Below, piece after piece: positions 36,984-49,441 of a DNA stretch of 64,000 bases. The DNA is from Ichthyophthirius multifiliis (Eukaryota; Ciliophora; Oligohymenophorea; Hymenostomatida). The notes below the pieces were generated by a model that saw nothing but the letters and a program-made list of their open reading frames with translations, made no database searches and was not told the DNA's origin. The DNA is taken from positions 1-64,000 of the forward strand of contig NW_004086173.1 in the NCBI RefSeq assembly GCF_000220395.1, read 5' to 3'. The translations under genes and the position numbers were made by a program. The stretch's first letter is position 1, and every line of letters starts with the position of its first letter.

Positions 36984-37805
36984 ATGATGAAAAAATACCG
37001 AATAGATCGAATAAATTAATTAGAATCTGCCGAAATAGATTTATAATGCAAAAATATTTTAAAAGAAGTTATAATTAAATCATTTTCCCATTTTAACAGC
37101 TCAACAATAAACAAATATATTCCCGAACTAACTTTCGTTGTCGATTTTTTATATTTCCGAGAAACAATAAGTAAAGACAATAATCTTCCAGGAAATTAAC
37201 TTCAAAATATAAAATTTGAAGGGAAAAATAATTAAAAATTAAAACCAAAATAAAAAATTTTATATTTCTTATTTGATGTATTAATTAAGTATTTATTTTC
37301 TAAATTAAAAAATATTCTTTTATTTAAAGAAGATTCTAATAAATTTAAAAAACTTATAGAAACAATTGAAAAAACATACAAACTTTTCAATTTTATCAAT
37401 TTTATATGCTTTATCATAACGGGAAAATATAGAAGTATACCCGAAAGGTTAAGCTAAGTCACGTTTAATTATATAAACGAAAAAAGACAGAGATATTTAG
37501 ATTTCGAACTGCTAAATAGGACTATAATTTGGAGTGTTATGGCCGAATTTTTAGTTTTTGTGATTCCTTATGTCTAAGATTTGAATTTCTTGAAAAATAT
37601 TTTCTTTAATACAACTTTTTTGGGAAACATTTAACATTTAAATAATTTATGTGGAATTTGTGAAGAAGAAAATATTACCATGTAAAAGATTTTATAACCT
37701 TGCAAACATTAATTTTGTTATTATTGTATTTAAAATTATATTTAATAGAATAAAAAAGAAAATCTATTGTGTCCTAAATGTTAATAATCTTTTGAAAAAT
37801 TATGA
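36984..37805 (+). CDS. PEX2: PEX2, peroxisomal RING ubiquitin ligase
   Basis: Continuous frame ATG 36984 to TGA 37803-37805, 273 aa; a second ATG follows immediately. The Pex2/10/12 N-terminal domain is clear: RINQLESAEIDLQ, KYIPELTFVVDFLYFRETIS, LPGNQLQNIKFEG, LFNFINFICFIITGKYRSIP, ERLSQV and LLNRTIIWSVMAEFLVFVIP. A C-terminal C3HC4 RING begins at Cys223: CGICEEEN, LQPCKHQFCYYCI, LLCPKC. PEX2 with PEX10 and PEX12 forms the membrane channel and ligase that monoubiquitinates the import receptor PEX5 for recycling. The gene therefore implies functional peroxisomes. Length is slightly under the usual 300 aa, but all landmarks are present. Confidence 0.9.
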
Positions 37806-37909
37806 TATATCCAATTTTAATAGAAATAAATATATATAAATAATTTAAAAATAAAAAAATATTATTTTATATCTAAAATAAAAATATTTAAATATAAAAA
37901 AATCATAAC

Positions 37910-39385
37910 TCAAAAACTTCCTAAAGGATTCTAAACCTCAAATTAAAATCCAGTAGCTTTTTTAACATCATCTAAAGTATATTCCAGTGCAACTTCCATA
38001 AGTACCATTTATCCATTAACTTTTTCAAAAACTGCCATATCAGTAATAATTTTATTCACTACACCTTTCCCAGTGATTGGTAAAGTACATTCATTTAATA
38101 ATTTAAGTTCGTTTTTTGCCATATGTTCCATTACTACGATAACTTTACTACCCGAACTTACTAAATCCATTGCTCCTCCCATTCCTTTTACTATCTTTCC
38201 AGGAATAATCCAATTAGCAATGTCTCCATTTTTACTAACTTACATTCCTCCTAATATTGTAAGATCTAAGTGGCCTCCTCTGACTATCCCAAAACTCTAG
38301 CTACTCGAGAAAATACTACTTCCTTTCAAAAGCGTTATCGTTTCTTTGCCTGCGTTTATCAAATCAGCATTCTCTTACCCAGAAACAGGATAAGAACCCA
38401 CTCCTATCACTCCGTTTTCCGAATGGATGTGAATTTCAACATCAGGATGCACATAATTAGGCAAAAGAGTAGGAATACCAATTCCTAAATTGATATACAT
38501 GCCATTTCGAACTTCCTAAGCGGCTCTTTTGATGATTTTTTCTCTCACTTTGAAGCCCTTTTATTTCAATTAATTTTCTTTATTATCATTATTTATCTAA
38601 AGAGTTCTTTTTTCAATTCTTTTTTCGAAAGAATTTCCTTTGAAAATTCTCTTTACATAAATTCCTGGTACATGGACACTATCAGGATCTATTTCTCCAT
38701 TTTCGACTATTTCTTCAACTTCTGCAATTACTACTTTAGCTGCTGTAGCCATATCTTGGTTAAAATTTCGAGCGGTCCTATTAAAAACTAAATTCCCGTT
38801 TTTATCTGCTTTTTGGGCTTTTATTAATGCAAAATCTCCAAAAATACTTTCTTCAAGAATATATTCTCTATTATTAAAAGATCTTTTTTCTTTTTTCTAA
38901 GAAATTATCTCGATTCCATTCTTAACACCTCCTTATTTATATTTTATCGGAAAACCGCCCTATTCAATCAATGTATAGGCTCCTGTGGGGGTATAAAAAG
39001 CAGGAATACCTTAGCCACCAGCTTTGCATTTTTCAGCAAGAGTACCTTATGGAGTTAACTCCACCTCTAGTTCACCTTATAGATATTAGCGTTCGAATTC
39101 GGCATTTTCACCCACATATGATGATATCATACGTTTTATTTAACGAGATTATAAAAGAAGGCCGAGTCCCCAATCGGTAACTCCACAATTGTTTGAAACT
39201 ACAGTTAGATTTTTTGGCCCGTTTGTGCAGACGGCTTAAATTAAGTTTTCAGGAATTCCACATAAACCAAAACCGCCTACAAGAAGTTTTGAACCGTCTT
39301 TTATATCTTTTGTTGCTTCGATGGCACTTGAAAATATTTTACTACTAAAATATCGACGTGGAGTATTTTTAATTAAAGAATACAT
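37910..39385 (-). CDS. OXCT1: succinyl-CoA:3-ketoacid CoA-transferase (SCOT), mitochondrial
   Basis: Intronless frame from ATG 39383-39385 to TGA 37910-37912, 491 aa, the usual fused alpha-beta SCOT size. It starts [15 protein letters not shown], a mitochondrial presequence. Alpha half: [52 protein letters not shown] and [13 protein letters not shown]. Beta half: [18 protein letters not shown] with catalytic Glu323, [28 protein letters not shown] and LPITGKGVV. The enzyme activates acetoacetate with succinyl-CoA for ketone-body use. Base composition is less AT-rich than its neighbours, as expected of a highly conserved enzyme. Confidence 0.95.
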
Positions 39386-40233
39386 AGATATTTTTTTATT
39401 TTTAATTTTTAAAAAATATTATATATTACTTTTAGCAAGATTTTATTTTTTAAAAAAAATGATGTCAAAAAAGACGATAAAAAAATGAATTATCATCTTT
39501 TTATCTAATTATTTTTAATAAAGAAATTAAATAAAAAATACAAAAAGATGATGCTAATAAGTAATTATATATATTGATTTTAAGAAAAATAAATAAAAAT
39601 TAAAATTTATAATTTTATTTTTGCTTTAATTAAATTAATTTAGAAAAAATATATTTTAAATATAAAAAATTAAATAGCAAGTATTATTTAATATAATAAA
39701 AAATGAATATAGTGATATATTATAATATTATTGTTATTTAAAAATATTTATTTAGAAAAAAATTAAATTGTGATTATTATATTTATATTTTATAATATTT
39801 TATAAAAAGTTAATTTTATACACAAAAAAAATTGCATCATTTTTTATTTGGTTATTAATTATTTAAAAATAAAAAGATATTTTGTATTTAAATAATATAA
39901 TAATTATTTTTTATAAATATTTAAATTTTTATTTATTATAATATAAAATATATATAAAAAATAAATTATTAATAAATATAAAAAAATATATATTTTTTAT
40001 TAAAATAATATAAATATTATTAAATATTTTTTATATATATTTATATATATTAAAAAAATATATAATTAAATATTAATATTTGATTATAATTTTAATTATT
40101 TATTAAAATAAAAAAATTAAATACATTTATTTAATAAATATAATCAAATTTAATTATTTTTATTTTAATATTTAATAATAAATTATGCATATAATAAAAG
40201 ATTTTTTTTATTAATAAATAAAAATATAAAATA
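39386..40233. other. divergent intergenic region
   Basis: About 850 bp of A/T-rich DNA between SCOT (-) and the aldo/keto reductase (+). Long A/T alternations occur near 39880-40130. No coding potential or structured element is seen. Confidence 0.5.
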
Positions 40234-41787
40234 ATGAAATATAGAATAATACATAAATTAAATAATTAATTAACAAATATACTCAAGAAAAAATTTTCGA
40301 TAAAAAGTCATACATATGAATTAGAAAACGAACATAATATATTTCAAAGAAAAAATGAATTTGAATAATTATATTAAATAAAACAAGAAAAAATATTAAA
40401 AGGATCGGCAACAAAATATGGAACAATAACATACAAGTCTAATAAAATACAAACTAGTAATATAAAAAAAAAATGAAAAATAATAATAAAAAAAAGTTGA
40501 TGAGTCTAATTTCAAATAACCTTATAAAATTGATATAAATTTATCAAGTATTGGATTTGGAACATATTAAGGATCTCCAACAAAAGAAAATGATTTATAA
40601 GTTGCTAAATATAATTAAAAAAAAAAAATATTATATATATGAATATATATATATATGTATAAATATATATAAATAAATATTTATACATATATAAATATTT
40701 ATTTAAATATTTATAAATTTATATATTTTAATATATATTTTTAATATATTTAATCTATTTAATTTTATAAAAATATTAATAGATGTTTAATGCTTTAATA
40801 GATAGTATTTGTACTGGAGGAGTGAATGTTATAGATACCTCTATAAATTATCGATATTAAAAATCCGAAAGAACAATCGGAGCTGCTTTAAGTTATTTAA
40901 AATCTTAAAAACAAATAGAAAGAGACTAATATTTTTTATCTTCAAAAGGAGGATTTATTCCCGAAGATTATGACTAAAAAATTAACAGATAAGATATGAT
41001 TAAAAAATTAAATTTATCTTAAGCAGAAATTATAAATAATCAATATTCTCTTTCTAAAAATTTCCTTTCTTAATCTATTGAAATGTCCTTGAATAATTTA
41101 GGAATAGATACTTTAGATTTGTTTTATTTATAAAATTCATCTGAATAAATATTACCTGTTTTGGGTAGAGAAAAGTACTTTTTATTATTATAAAAGGCTT
41201 TTGAATGTTTGGAAGAAAAAATAATGTAAAAAAAAATTAATTCTTATGGACTGGCAACTTGGATTTCATTTAGATGTTCTTCTTATATGGAAAAATTTTA
41301 TTTAAATTTGGAAGATATCGTAAATTTGGCAGAAAATGTAGGAGGAAAAAATCATGGGTTTAAGTTTATTTAATTACCTGTAATTTAATAAATATAAAAA
41401 TATTTATTTTATTTATAAATAAAGGTAAATTTAATGATGCCAGAATGTTTTGCTGAAAAATATTAAATAATATAAAATGAAAAAGGTGAAAAGTAAGAAG
41501 AATATCTATTAAAAGTTGCAAAATAACTTTAAATTAATATAATTACTTCATCACCTTTAATGAATGGAGCATTAATTAATACTCCTTTAAGTTCTTAAGT
41601 ATTTGAATGTGCAAATTTAGGGGCTAAACACTTATAATTTATAAGATCTATTCCTTCAGACGCTATATGCTGTAATAATATATACACATATATATATAAT
41701 ATTTATTAATTTATATAATATATATATTAATAATTATATATATAAAAAAAATAAAAAAAATAAAATATTATATATGTAATATATGTA

Positions 41788-41833
<46 letters not shown>

Positions 41834-41998
41834 TTTTATATATTTCAATCAGCAACATTGATTGGATAAAAAAAAAATAGACATGTAAAAATGAATTTAG
41901 AAGTATTAAGTTATCCTAAAATTAATGAAGATAAATTTTGGTTAAATTTAGCTCCTTCCTTAAGAGAAGAATAAGAAGAAGAAATTGGTGCATATTGA
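40234..41998 (+). CDS. aldo/keto reductase family protein
   Basis: Exons 40234-40456, 40497-40600, 40783-41379, 41425-41671 and 41853-41998; introns 40, 182, 45 and 181 nt, all closing in phase; TGA 41996-41998; 438 aa. A ~75-aa N-terminal extension (MKYRIIHKLNNQLTNILKKK) looks like a mitochondrial presequence. The AKR barrel follows: SSIGFGTYQGSP, GGVNVIDTSINYRYQKSERT (Asp-Thr and Tyr of the active site), QYFLSSKGGF, LGIDTLDLFYLQNSSEQ, INSYGLATW, IITSSPLMNGAL, LQFIRSIP and TLIGQKKNRHVKMNL (cofactor loop). It belongs with NAD(P)H AKRs of the L-galactose-dehydrogenase-like kind. The catalytic His normally in the D-L-x-x-x-H strand reads Gln here (FYLQN), which may change activity. Confidence 0.82.
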
Positions 41999-42426
41999 AT
42001 AATAAAACATATAAATATATCTAATTTATTTTATTTATGTAAAATTATTATTTTTATATTCATTTTAAATGTAAAATATTATTATAAATTATAATAAATT
42101 ATTTATTTAATTTTGAAATTTTTATGTATTAATTATATAAATAAATTTATTATATATTTATTTTATTTTAACTTAAAATTAAAAATTTTGTATGAATTTT
42201 TTTATATAAGTTTTAATTTTTTTTTATATATATTTTATGCAAAATTTTTTTTATCATTTATATTTAAATTCACTTATATAAACTAAAAAAACAAAAAACA
42301 TAAAACAAAAAAATATATAACTTAAAATTTTACATTTAAATTTAAGGAAGGATTTTTTTTCAAATATTATAAATAAGAAAAATAGAAAAGAAAATATATA
42401 TATAAAAATAAAAAAAAACATAAAAT
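41999..42426. other. intergenic AT-rich spacer
   Basis: Between two plus-strand genes; holds terminator and promoter functions that cannot be located by eye. Confidence 0.5.
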
Positions 42427-43826
42427 ATGATTAAAAAGCCTTTATAAACATCAAACAATTAAAACCAGACATCCTAAAAGCAATTAACTTATTCAAAATA
42501 AAAATCTTTATAAATAACTAAACAATTAAAAAAGAAAAAAGGTCAATCTAATTTATAATTTTACAAATTAGTTTGCTAAAAAAAGAATGTATCAATAAAT
42601 AATGCAATATCTCATTCCCTTAAAGATGGAGAAATTAATATAAATTATGATAATCTAACCCAAAACGATATTGATCCATTAAAAATTATTTTAAGAGAAT
42701 GTCAATTTTAAGCCATTACTATTACAGGTAATATAGATTTTAACGAAGAACAATTTTGTAAAAAACATGAATAAATATCTACAAAAAAAATAAAAAATTC
42801 TTCCTTTTTTTCTGAAGAAGAAGATTCTGAAAATAATAAAATAAACTAAAACATAAATAATGAAAGTCAAAAAAAAAAAACCTTAATAACTTAATAGCAG
42901 TAATTAAATTAACAAAATTAATAATTAACAAGCCATAAAACTACTAAATCTTCTAAAAAATTATTCTCTTAAGAATTCCCAAATCTCTTTTTATAAATAA
43001 TGACCTGTTTTGGACAAAACATAGGAAAAAGTGAAAAAACGACACAAATAAAAGTCTAACAAATTAAAATAAATTCAGAAACTTTATATGCTTTTACTTC
43101 AGGATTTGCCCAATCTTAAACAATAAAAGAGTTATATTTAATCCATTGTTTTATTACTTCTGATGTTCTCGAAAAAGGTCTTATAGAAAATATATCACAA
43201 AATAAGTCTTTGATATTGTTAGATTTATCATTTAATCTACTTAATGGACAAGCTGGTGGTCTAATAGGAAAACTACTATCATCACACTCTAAAAATAGGG
43301 ACGATAGGATATGGTTATGTGGATTGAGAGGTGAAGTACCTGAAAATGACGTTAATTTGGAAGGAATTTGTGAACTTAATTTAATGGGAAACGCTTTGAA
43401 TTACAAAAGTGTAAAGGATTTGTGCTATTTTTTACAATTCGATGGATGGACAAGAAGCTTGAATTTAAGATACAATTAAATTGATGCTGAAGGGCTCTTA
43501 GAAATCGACAAAATGCTTGACAATAATGAAAATTTGATCAGTTTAGATATAAGAAATAATCCAGGAATTACTCCAAATACAGATGAATTAGAAAAATTCG
43601 GCGAAAGCTTGAAAGTAATTTCGAAGAGGATTTTTGATAAACTTATTAGAAATATTAAACTTTTTAAAGAAAAAAGAGAGGTAATGTAAATTAAACAACA
43701 TAAGTAAATGATAGCTAATGCACATTATTAACATAATATGTAATTAAGTAGTCATTAGGATGAAAAAAATGAAGAATTTATAGAAAATTAGGAAGATTAA
43801 AAGTAGTAATAGTAATAGTAATAGTA

Positions 43827-43883
<57 letters not shown>

Positions 43884-45302
43884 GTAAATTTAGGAAGGAA
43901 AGAAAAAAAAAAAGTAAAAAAAAGTTATAAATAATATTAATAGTAGTAATGAATAATAAAATTAAGATTAAGAATATGAAGATGAGGATTTAAAATAAAA
44001 TGAATATATTTTTAGCGAAGAATTTTTCATGTAGTAATAAGAATATTTCAATGAATAAATTCAAAATGATGAATAATTCCATAATCTATCAGAAGAAGAA
44101 TAATAATAAATTTTCTAATAATTTATACTAGAATCTTAAGAAAAGTATCTATAAGAATATAGAAAATAAAGAATATAAAATCTAGTAAAATAAATAAAAA
44201 CAAATATAAAAATATAAATATATATATAAATATATATATATTATATTATTTATACTTTTATTTAAATAGAATAATAAATTTTAAGAAGTTTAAGAAGAAT
44301 AAAATGAAGAAGATGAAGGTGATGAAGAAGAAGAATAAAAAGTACAAAATAATGATTAATAAATATTAGAAAATCATTAAGAAAAATAAACAGAGAATAT
44401 TTAAAAGAAAAAACATTCAAAAAAATCAATAAAAACTAAAAAAACTAAATTAAATAATTAAAAAAATAAAAAATAAAAACAAAATAATTTAAATATTAAT
44501 AATAATGAAATATAAACTGATGATAAAGACGAAATGGAAAAAATCTAACAGGTAATGCAATATTTATATGAGGAGTTAGAACTTGAATCAATCGTAAATC
44601 GAGAATGTTCATGCTGTTTAGAATTAGAAAAAAGGATTTTTTAATCTGAATATGAAAAACTTAATTTAATGATTGAATTAAAGAATCTTTAAACATCAAT
44701 GGCCTAAATATCATAGTAAAATATGTAAAATACAGGAAACACATTTGCAATAAACGAAAATTAACAACAATAATAATAATAAATAGCAAATAGTTGGTCT
44801 GCTATATAACCAAATACATTAAATGAAGAATATATTCATCCTGAAAGTTTTTTAGGAAAATAATAGATGTAATAGTAAACTATTAATCAAGGTAATGAAT
44901 AGGGAGAAGGGGAAGATATGCTTAATAAAATTGAAGGATTAATGACAGAATTGACTAGGCTAATGGATAATCTAGAAAGCATGCAAAATAATGTTACAAA
45001 TTAAAATATTACATGCCATCTGTCAAATACTACAAATACAAACAATTAAACATGTTAATTAATTAACTCAGCAAATAATATTAATTTTAATAATACATTT
45101 ACAAATATTTTAGGTGGATAGGGGTCTCATAATGTATCAAATATTATTCCAAGAAATTAAAATTTATAGATTTAGTAATAATAATAGGCTTATTAATAAT
45201 AAATAATGATGTTATAATAATAATAATAGTAATAATAAAATAGACAACAATAATTAAATTAAGCAAATAAAAAAATAATAAACAATAAAATTAATAATAT
45301 TA

Positions 45303-45356
<54 letters not shown>

Positions 45357-45462
45357 GATATCATAATTATAATAATAATAATATGTAAATTAAGAATAGT
45401 TTTAACATGATTATTTTATCAAAAATCATGATAAACATAATAATCATAATAATTCTAGATGA
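42427..45462 (+). CDS. CEP78: CEP78-like leucine-rich-repeat centrosomal/basal-body protein with polyQ tracts
   Basis: ATG 42427, intron 44185-44269 (85 nt), stop TGA 45460-45462; about 983 aa. LRRs span roughly residues 200-400: TIKELYLIHCFITSDVLEKG, LILLDLSFNLLNGQ, GICELNLMGNALNYKSVKDL, TRSLNLRYNQIDAEGLLEI and LISLDIRNNPGITPN. The last three, with an insert (LCGLRGEVPENDVNL), match the CEP78 layout. CEP78 works at centrioles in ciliogenesis. A 28-Gln run (43804-43887) and a 19-Gln run (45301-45357) are written only with TAA/TAG. The C-terminal half is acidic and Asn/Gln-rich with a short coiled coil. An A7 run at 45269-45275 is one base short of keeping the polyQ frame to the final stop. 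Other LRR proteins remain possible. Confidence 0.62.
43804..43887 (+). repeat. polyglutamine tract of 28 consecutive TAA/TAG codons
   Basis: The run starts as alternating TAG and TAA, continues as pure TAA, then ends TAG-TAA. Under the ciliate code it is 28 glutamines with no CAA or CAG. It lies inside the CEP78-like gene between LRR and acidic regions. Confidence 0.9.
45301..45357 (+). repeat. second polyglutamine tract (TAG, 17 x TAA, TAG)
   Basis: Nineteen glutamine codons near the C-terminus of the CEP78-like gene. In the annotated raw frame these would read as polyAsn; the polyGln frame is the one that ends cleanly at TGA 45460-45462. Confidence 0.75.
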
Positions 45463-45563
45463 ATAAAAATTATAATTATTTATATGTATTTTAGAAAAAA
45501 AAAAAAAATATTTTTTTTATAAAAATTAATATATAAAATAAAATTTTAAAAAAATTTAATTTA

Positions 45564-47111
45564 ATGTTATAAAATTAATATTAATACATAATCGATTTAA
45601 GATCCTGTCATTCGGAAATATCTAATAAAGAATTATGCAAATATTGCTAATAATTTGATTCTAAATTTCATTGTGGTTTCAATGTATAATTAATTCTTCC
45701 TGATTCTTACTATAAACTTGTATGCCATGGTTTTGTTAGAAGTGGATAATATCTTTATAAACAAAACAATTTTTTGTCTTGTTGTAAAATGTTTACGGTA
45801 AGAATTCCTGTAGAACAATTTAAAATAAACCATTAATAATAGAAAATAAAAAATAAGTTTTTTAAATTAATGCATAATTAAAAAGACCAAAAAAATTTAT
45901 AAAATTGTCTACAAAAACATAACTTGGAAAATGAAGAAATAATTTAAATTCGCTAAATTTTAGAATCTTTAATTTAAAATTAGATATTCGAAAACATATA
46001 AATTCCCTCGAATTTCAAGTTTGTTTAAAAATCAAAAAATAATAATTTTTCTGATTATTATTCTGATTTAATTAATGTTTTTTTTTACAATAATAAAAAT
46101 ATGTTCGAAAACAAATAAATACTTTCAGAAAAAATTATATAATTATTAAATTAGGAACTTCCAAAAACATCATTTACATTTTAAATAAACAACTACTTTA
46201 TACATTTTTAAAAAAATAATAAATTATATGAAAATAAACCTAAAGAAAAAAAAGAAGATGAATAAAAAAAAAAAATTAAAAATATAAAAAAAAAAAAATA
46301 TAATTATGATATATTAAACTCTACCGAAATAAAAATTGGAAATTTACACATTATTATATGCGAACCAATATATGATGATGAAGCCTATCAATTACACTGT
46401 GAATATTATACATAAATACATAATCGGGAATAATTAACAAAAGAAACATATTAAAAATAAAATTTAGCTAAAATAATGGAAACATAATATTTGATTAGCT
46501 CAATTGATAATTAATGGAAACTTCCTATAGGAAATTTTTTAATGAAATATTATTTAAATAAAGAGTTAATTGCTGTTTCGGAAGTTGATATTGTTCCAGA
46601 AATGTTTCTTAGTTAGTATTTTTATTATAAACCAGAACTTAAGAAAAAATATAATATGGGTATATCAAGTATATTAATAGAAATAGACTATGCGAGTAAA
46701 TTAAGGGAGTATTTTCCTTAATTTAAATACTATAATTTAGTTACTTATATTCCTAATACTCCAAAAATGAATTATAAAGCTGAGTTTTAAAAATAAGAAA
46801 TTTTATGTCCAGAAACAGGTTAGTGGGTTGATTTAACTCTAGAATTGAATTTAAAAATGATTTAAATGCCTCCAAAGGAAGCTAGAGTGGCAGATTAAAG
46901 TGTTTAAATTTTAGATGATATTAATTTTTAGAATTTTGGTGTTGAATTATATTTATATGAAAATTTAAATTTTTTTATAAATGATAATTATTTGGCTATT
47001 ACTGATTTAATGCCAGAAGCTTAACATAAGGTTATGTAAAATATGGCTTCTTTATTATAAGCTATGGGCAAAGAGCTATTTAACAGTTTTACTTTTGGAT
47101 ATTATAATTGA
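45564..47111 (+). CDS. ATE1: arginyl-tRNA--protein transferase
   Basis: Intronless frame ATG 45564 to TGA 47109-47111, 515 aa. N-terminal ATE domain: LCKYCQQFDSKFHCGF with the C-x-x-C, LVCHGFVRSGQYLYKQ (R-S-G), LSCCKMFTVRIPVEQF (conserved CC). C-terminal GNAT-like domain: HIIICEPIYDDEAYQL, PIGNFLMKYYLNKELIAVSE, VDIVPEMFLSQYFYY, NMGISSILIEIDYASKL, YYNLVTYIPNTPKMNYKAEF and LCPETGQWVDL. ATE1 adds Arg from Arg-tRNA to N-terminal Asp/Glu/Cys, marking proteins for the N-degron pathway or altering cytoskeletal proteins. Only about 100 bp separate it from the preceding gene. Confidence 0.93.
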
Positions 47112-47292
47112 ATATATATATATATAATTTAAAAAATAAAAATAAAAAAAAATCATATTAAAACTAAATTTAATTAAAAGCATTTTATTTAAAATAAAAT
47201 AAAAATAAAGTTAAAAAATAAAGTTTACAAAGTATTTTTAATTATTTAAATATTTTTTTTTTAATTATATTATAATTAGATATATTAATACA

Positions 47293-48884
47293 TCAGCCAA
47301 TATTTGCTTTTTCTTCAATTTAATTTATAGTGTTTTAAATAAAATTATTTAATCCAGAATAGTATTTACTAATTAGATTAAAAAGTTTAACAATTTTCAT
47401 GAAATCATCAAATTCATCAAAATAAATGTTTTTTATTATACATTAAAAAAAATGTTCTAAATATTTATCATCAATAATAATTTAAGATTTTAAAAGAACT
47501 TTTAAAATTTGAATGTAAACCTTTACATCAGTTTTTTCTTTTTCTAATAATTTTTAAGTAGTTTATTCTAAAACAGTCTATAAAAATAATTTCCTTTATT
47601 TAGAAAAAGGTTGATCTTTTAATTTTAAATACTAAACCTCTCTGACACATAAAATACATATGCATTATTTCAAAGTAAATTAATTTAAAATATTAAAAAG
47701 CCTTTTGTCAATTAAGTTTAGAAATTATTCATATTCTATTTGATATAAATATATAATTAAATAAATAAATAATTAAATTTACCTAGTGTATTGTCTATTT
47801 TAATTATTTTATAGAAATTTTAAATATCATTAAAACTAAACTTTTAGATATTATTTTAAATGTACTTCAAAATATATTTTTTATAAATATATTAATTCAA
47901 TACGAATATATCATTAATGTTTAATTCCAAATAATTTTTATCAATAAACTCATTCCATTAGTTTTAAATTTAAAAGTCTAATAAAATATTGTTGAATTTA
48001 TATATATTAAAAATTATTTTAAAATCTTTAATATTAAATTCCTTTATATGATTTAAAACAACCTACCTAAACTAATCCTATATTTTTAAAAACGCGTTTT
48101 AATACTTTAAATAAATACATTGCTATTCTCTTATTATTTCATCATTTTTAAAATTAAAATTCAAGCCTTCTATAATCGCTAAGTCTCTTTCATTTATTAA
48201 ATTTTAATATTCTCTTAAAAAAGTTGAAAAGTAAATTTATCCAAAAAGTACTATTTCTTTTTTTGAAAATTCGCTAATTCTTTTTTAAAAATTTTCAAAT
48301 AATCTATCTAAAATCTGGTCATATACTTCTTTTTTCAATGCAAGAGAACTTATAAAAAACGCGATCATTTATAATTAATTTAATTATGAAAAACTATCAA
48401 GCCTATTAATAAAATGAATGTATATTTACTCAACAATTTTTTTAGAACACTTATCATATTTTAACAAAACAAAAGACAATTTTAATAATTAATTACTCAT
48501 AAAATTATGCAAATTTTTAATAAATTACTATTCGAAAATATAAAAAAACTTATCGGTGCCTTTCTAGATTTTACAAGCGCCTTCATAAATAGATATCAAT
48601 TGTGTAATAGTAAAACTATTTTTGTTTTTTATAAAATCTAATTCGATATTATCAAATAGATTTCTGTCAAAAAGATCACTTTTAGAATATGTTATAAAAA
48701 TATCATATTTATTTTTTATATTATATTTCTCTAAGTTCTAGAATAATTAAGGTCTTAATTCATTTAGCTTTTTTAATTTCTACAAATTATTTTCTTCTTG
48801 AATTTTACTGGATTTTGCATATTAAAATAGAGAAAAAAAACTTCTGAAAAGTTGTTAGCATTTTAAGTTTTGTTATATTATCAT
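47293..48884 (-). CDS. helical-repeat protein, possibly organellar RNA-binding (FASTK/HPR-like)
   Basis: ATG 48882-48884, one 47-nt intron (47736-47782), stop TGA 47293-47295; 514 aa. The start (MIIQQNLKCQQLFRSFFSLF) could be a mitochondrial presequence. The body consists of recurring amphipathic helices of about 37 residues (FTITQLISIYEGACK, LKLSFVLLKYDKCSKKIV, LQMIAFFISSLALKKEVYDQ, KKEIVLFGQIYFSTFL, FSFNDIQNFYKIIKI). This is the style of heptatricopeptide/FASTK proteins that handle mitochondrial RNA. No C-terminal RAP domain is evident. The assignment is only a fold-level guess; the gene itself is well supported by frame and splice phase. Confidence 0.55.
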
Positions 48885-49441
48885 TATTTATTTGTTTTTT
48901 GTTTTGGTTTAAATTTTTTTTATTTTATTTTGCTTGTTTATTTATTATTTGCTTTATAATTTTTGGTGATATAATATATATTTATTTCAATATTTTTTTT
49001 TTCTTTTCTATATATTAAATTAATTTTTTAGGAAATTAAAAAAAATTTTCTTTGTTAAGAAATTAAGTGATAATGTTATAGATAATCTTTTTTTATAAAA
49101 AAAATAATATATATTTATTTTATAAATTATTAAAAAAAAGGAGTTAAAATATTAAACAATCAGAATTTTTTAATTTAATATATAATTTCTGCTAATAAAA
49201 TTAATTTAAAATATAAAAGCTATTATAAAAAAAATTCATTAAATTTAGTTAAAAATAAAAAAAAAGATTTAATATTATTATTTTTTTTAAATAAAAATAT
49301 TTTTTATTTATTTTTAAAATATGCTCTTATATATTAATTAATATTTTTACTTAATGTTGAGTTTATTATTTTGTATATATATAATATATTCTTTTTGAAT
49401 TAGTACATATTAATTCATTTTTTTAAAAAAAATAATAGAAA
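48885..49441. other. intergenic AT-rich spacer
   Basis: Between two minus-strand genes; T-rich on the plus strand, no coding or structural signal. Confidence 0.5.

Noticed and set aside
38073-39180. Plus-strand open frames over the SCOT gene
   Set aside because: The minus strand encodes a full, strongly conserved SCOT; the plus frames are antisense shadows.
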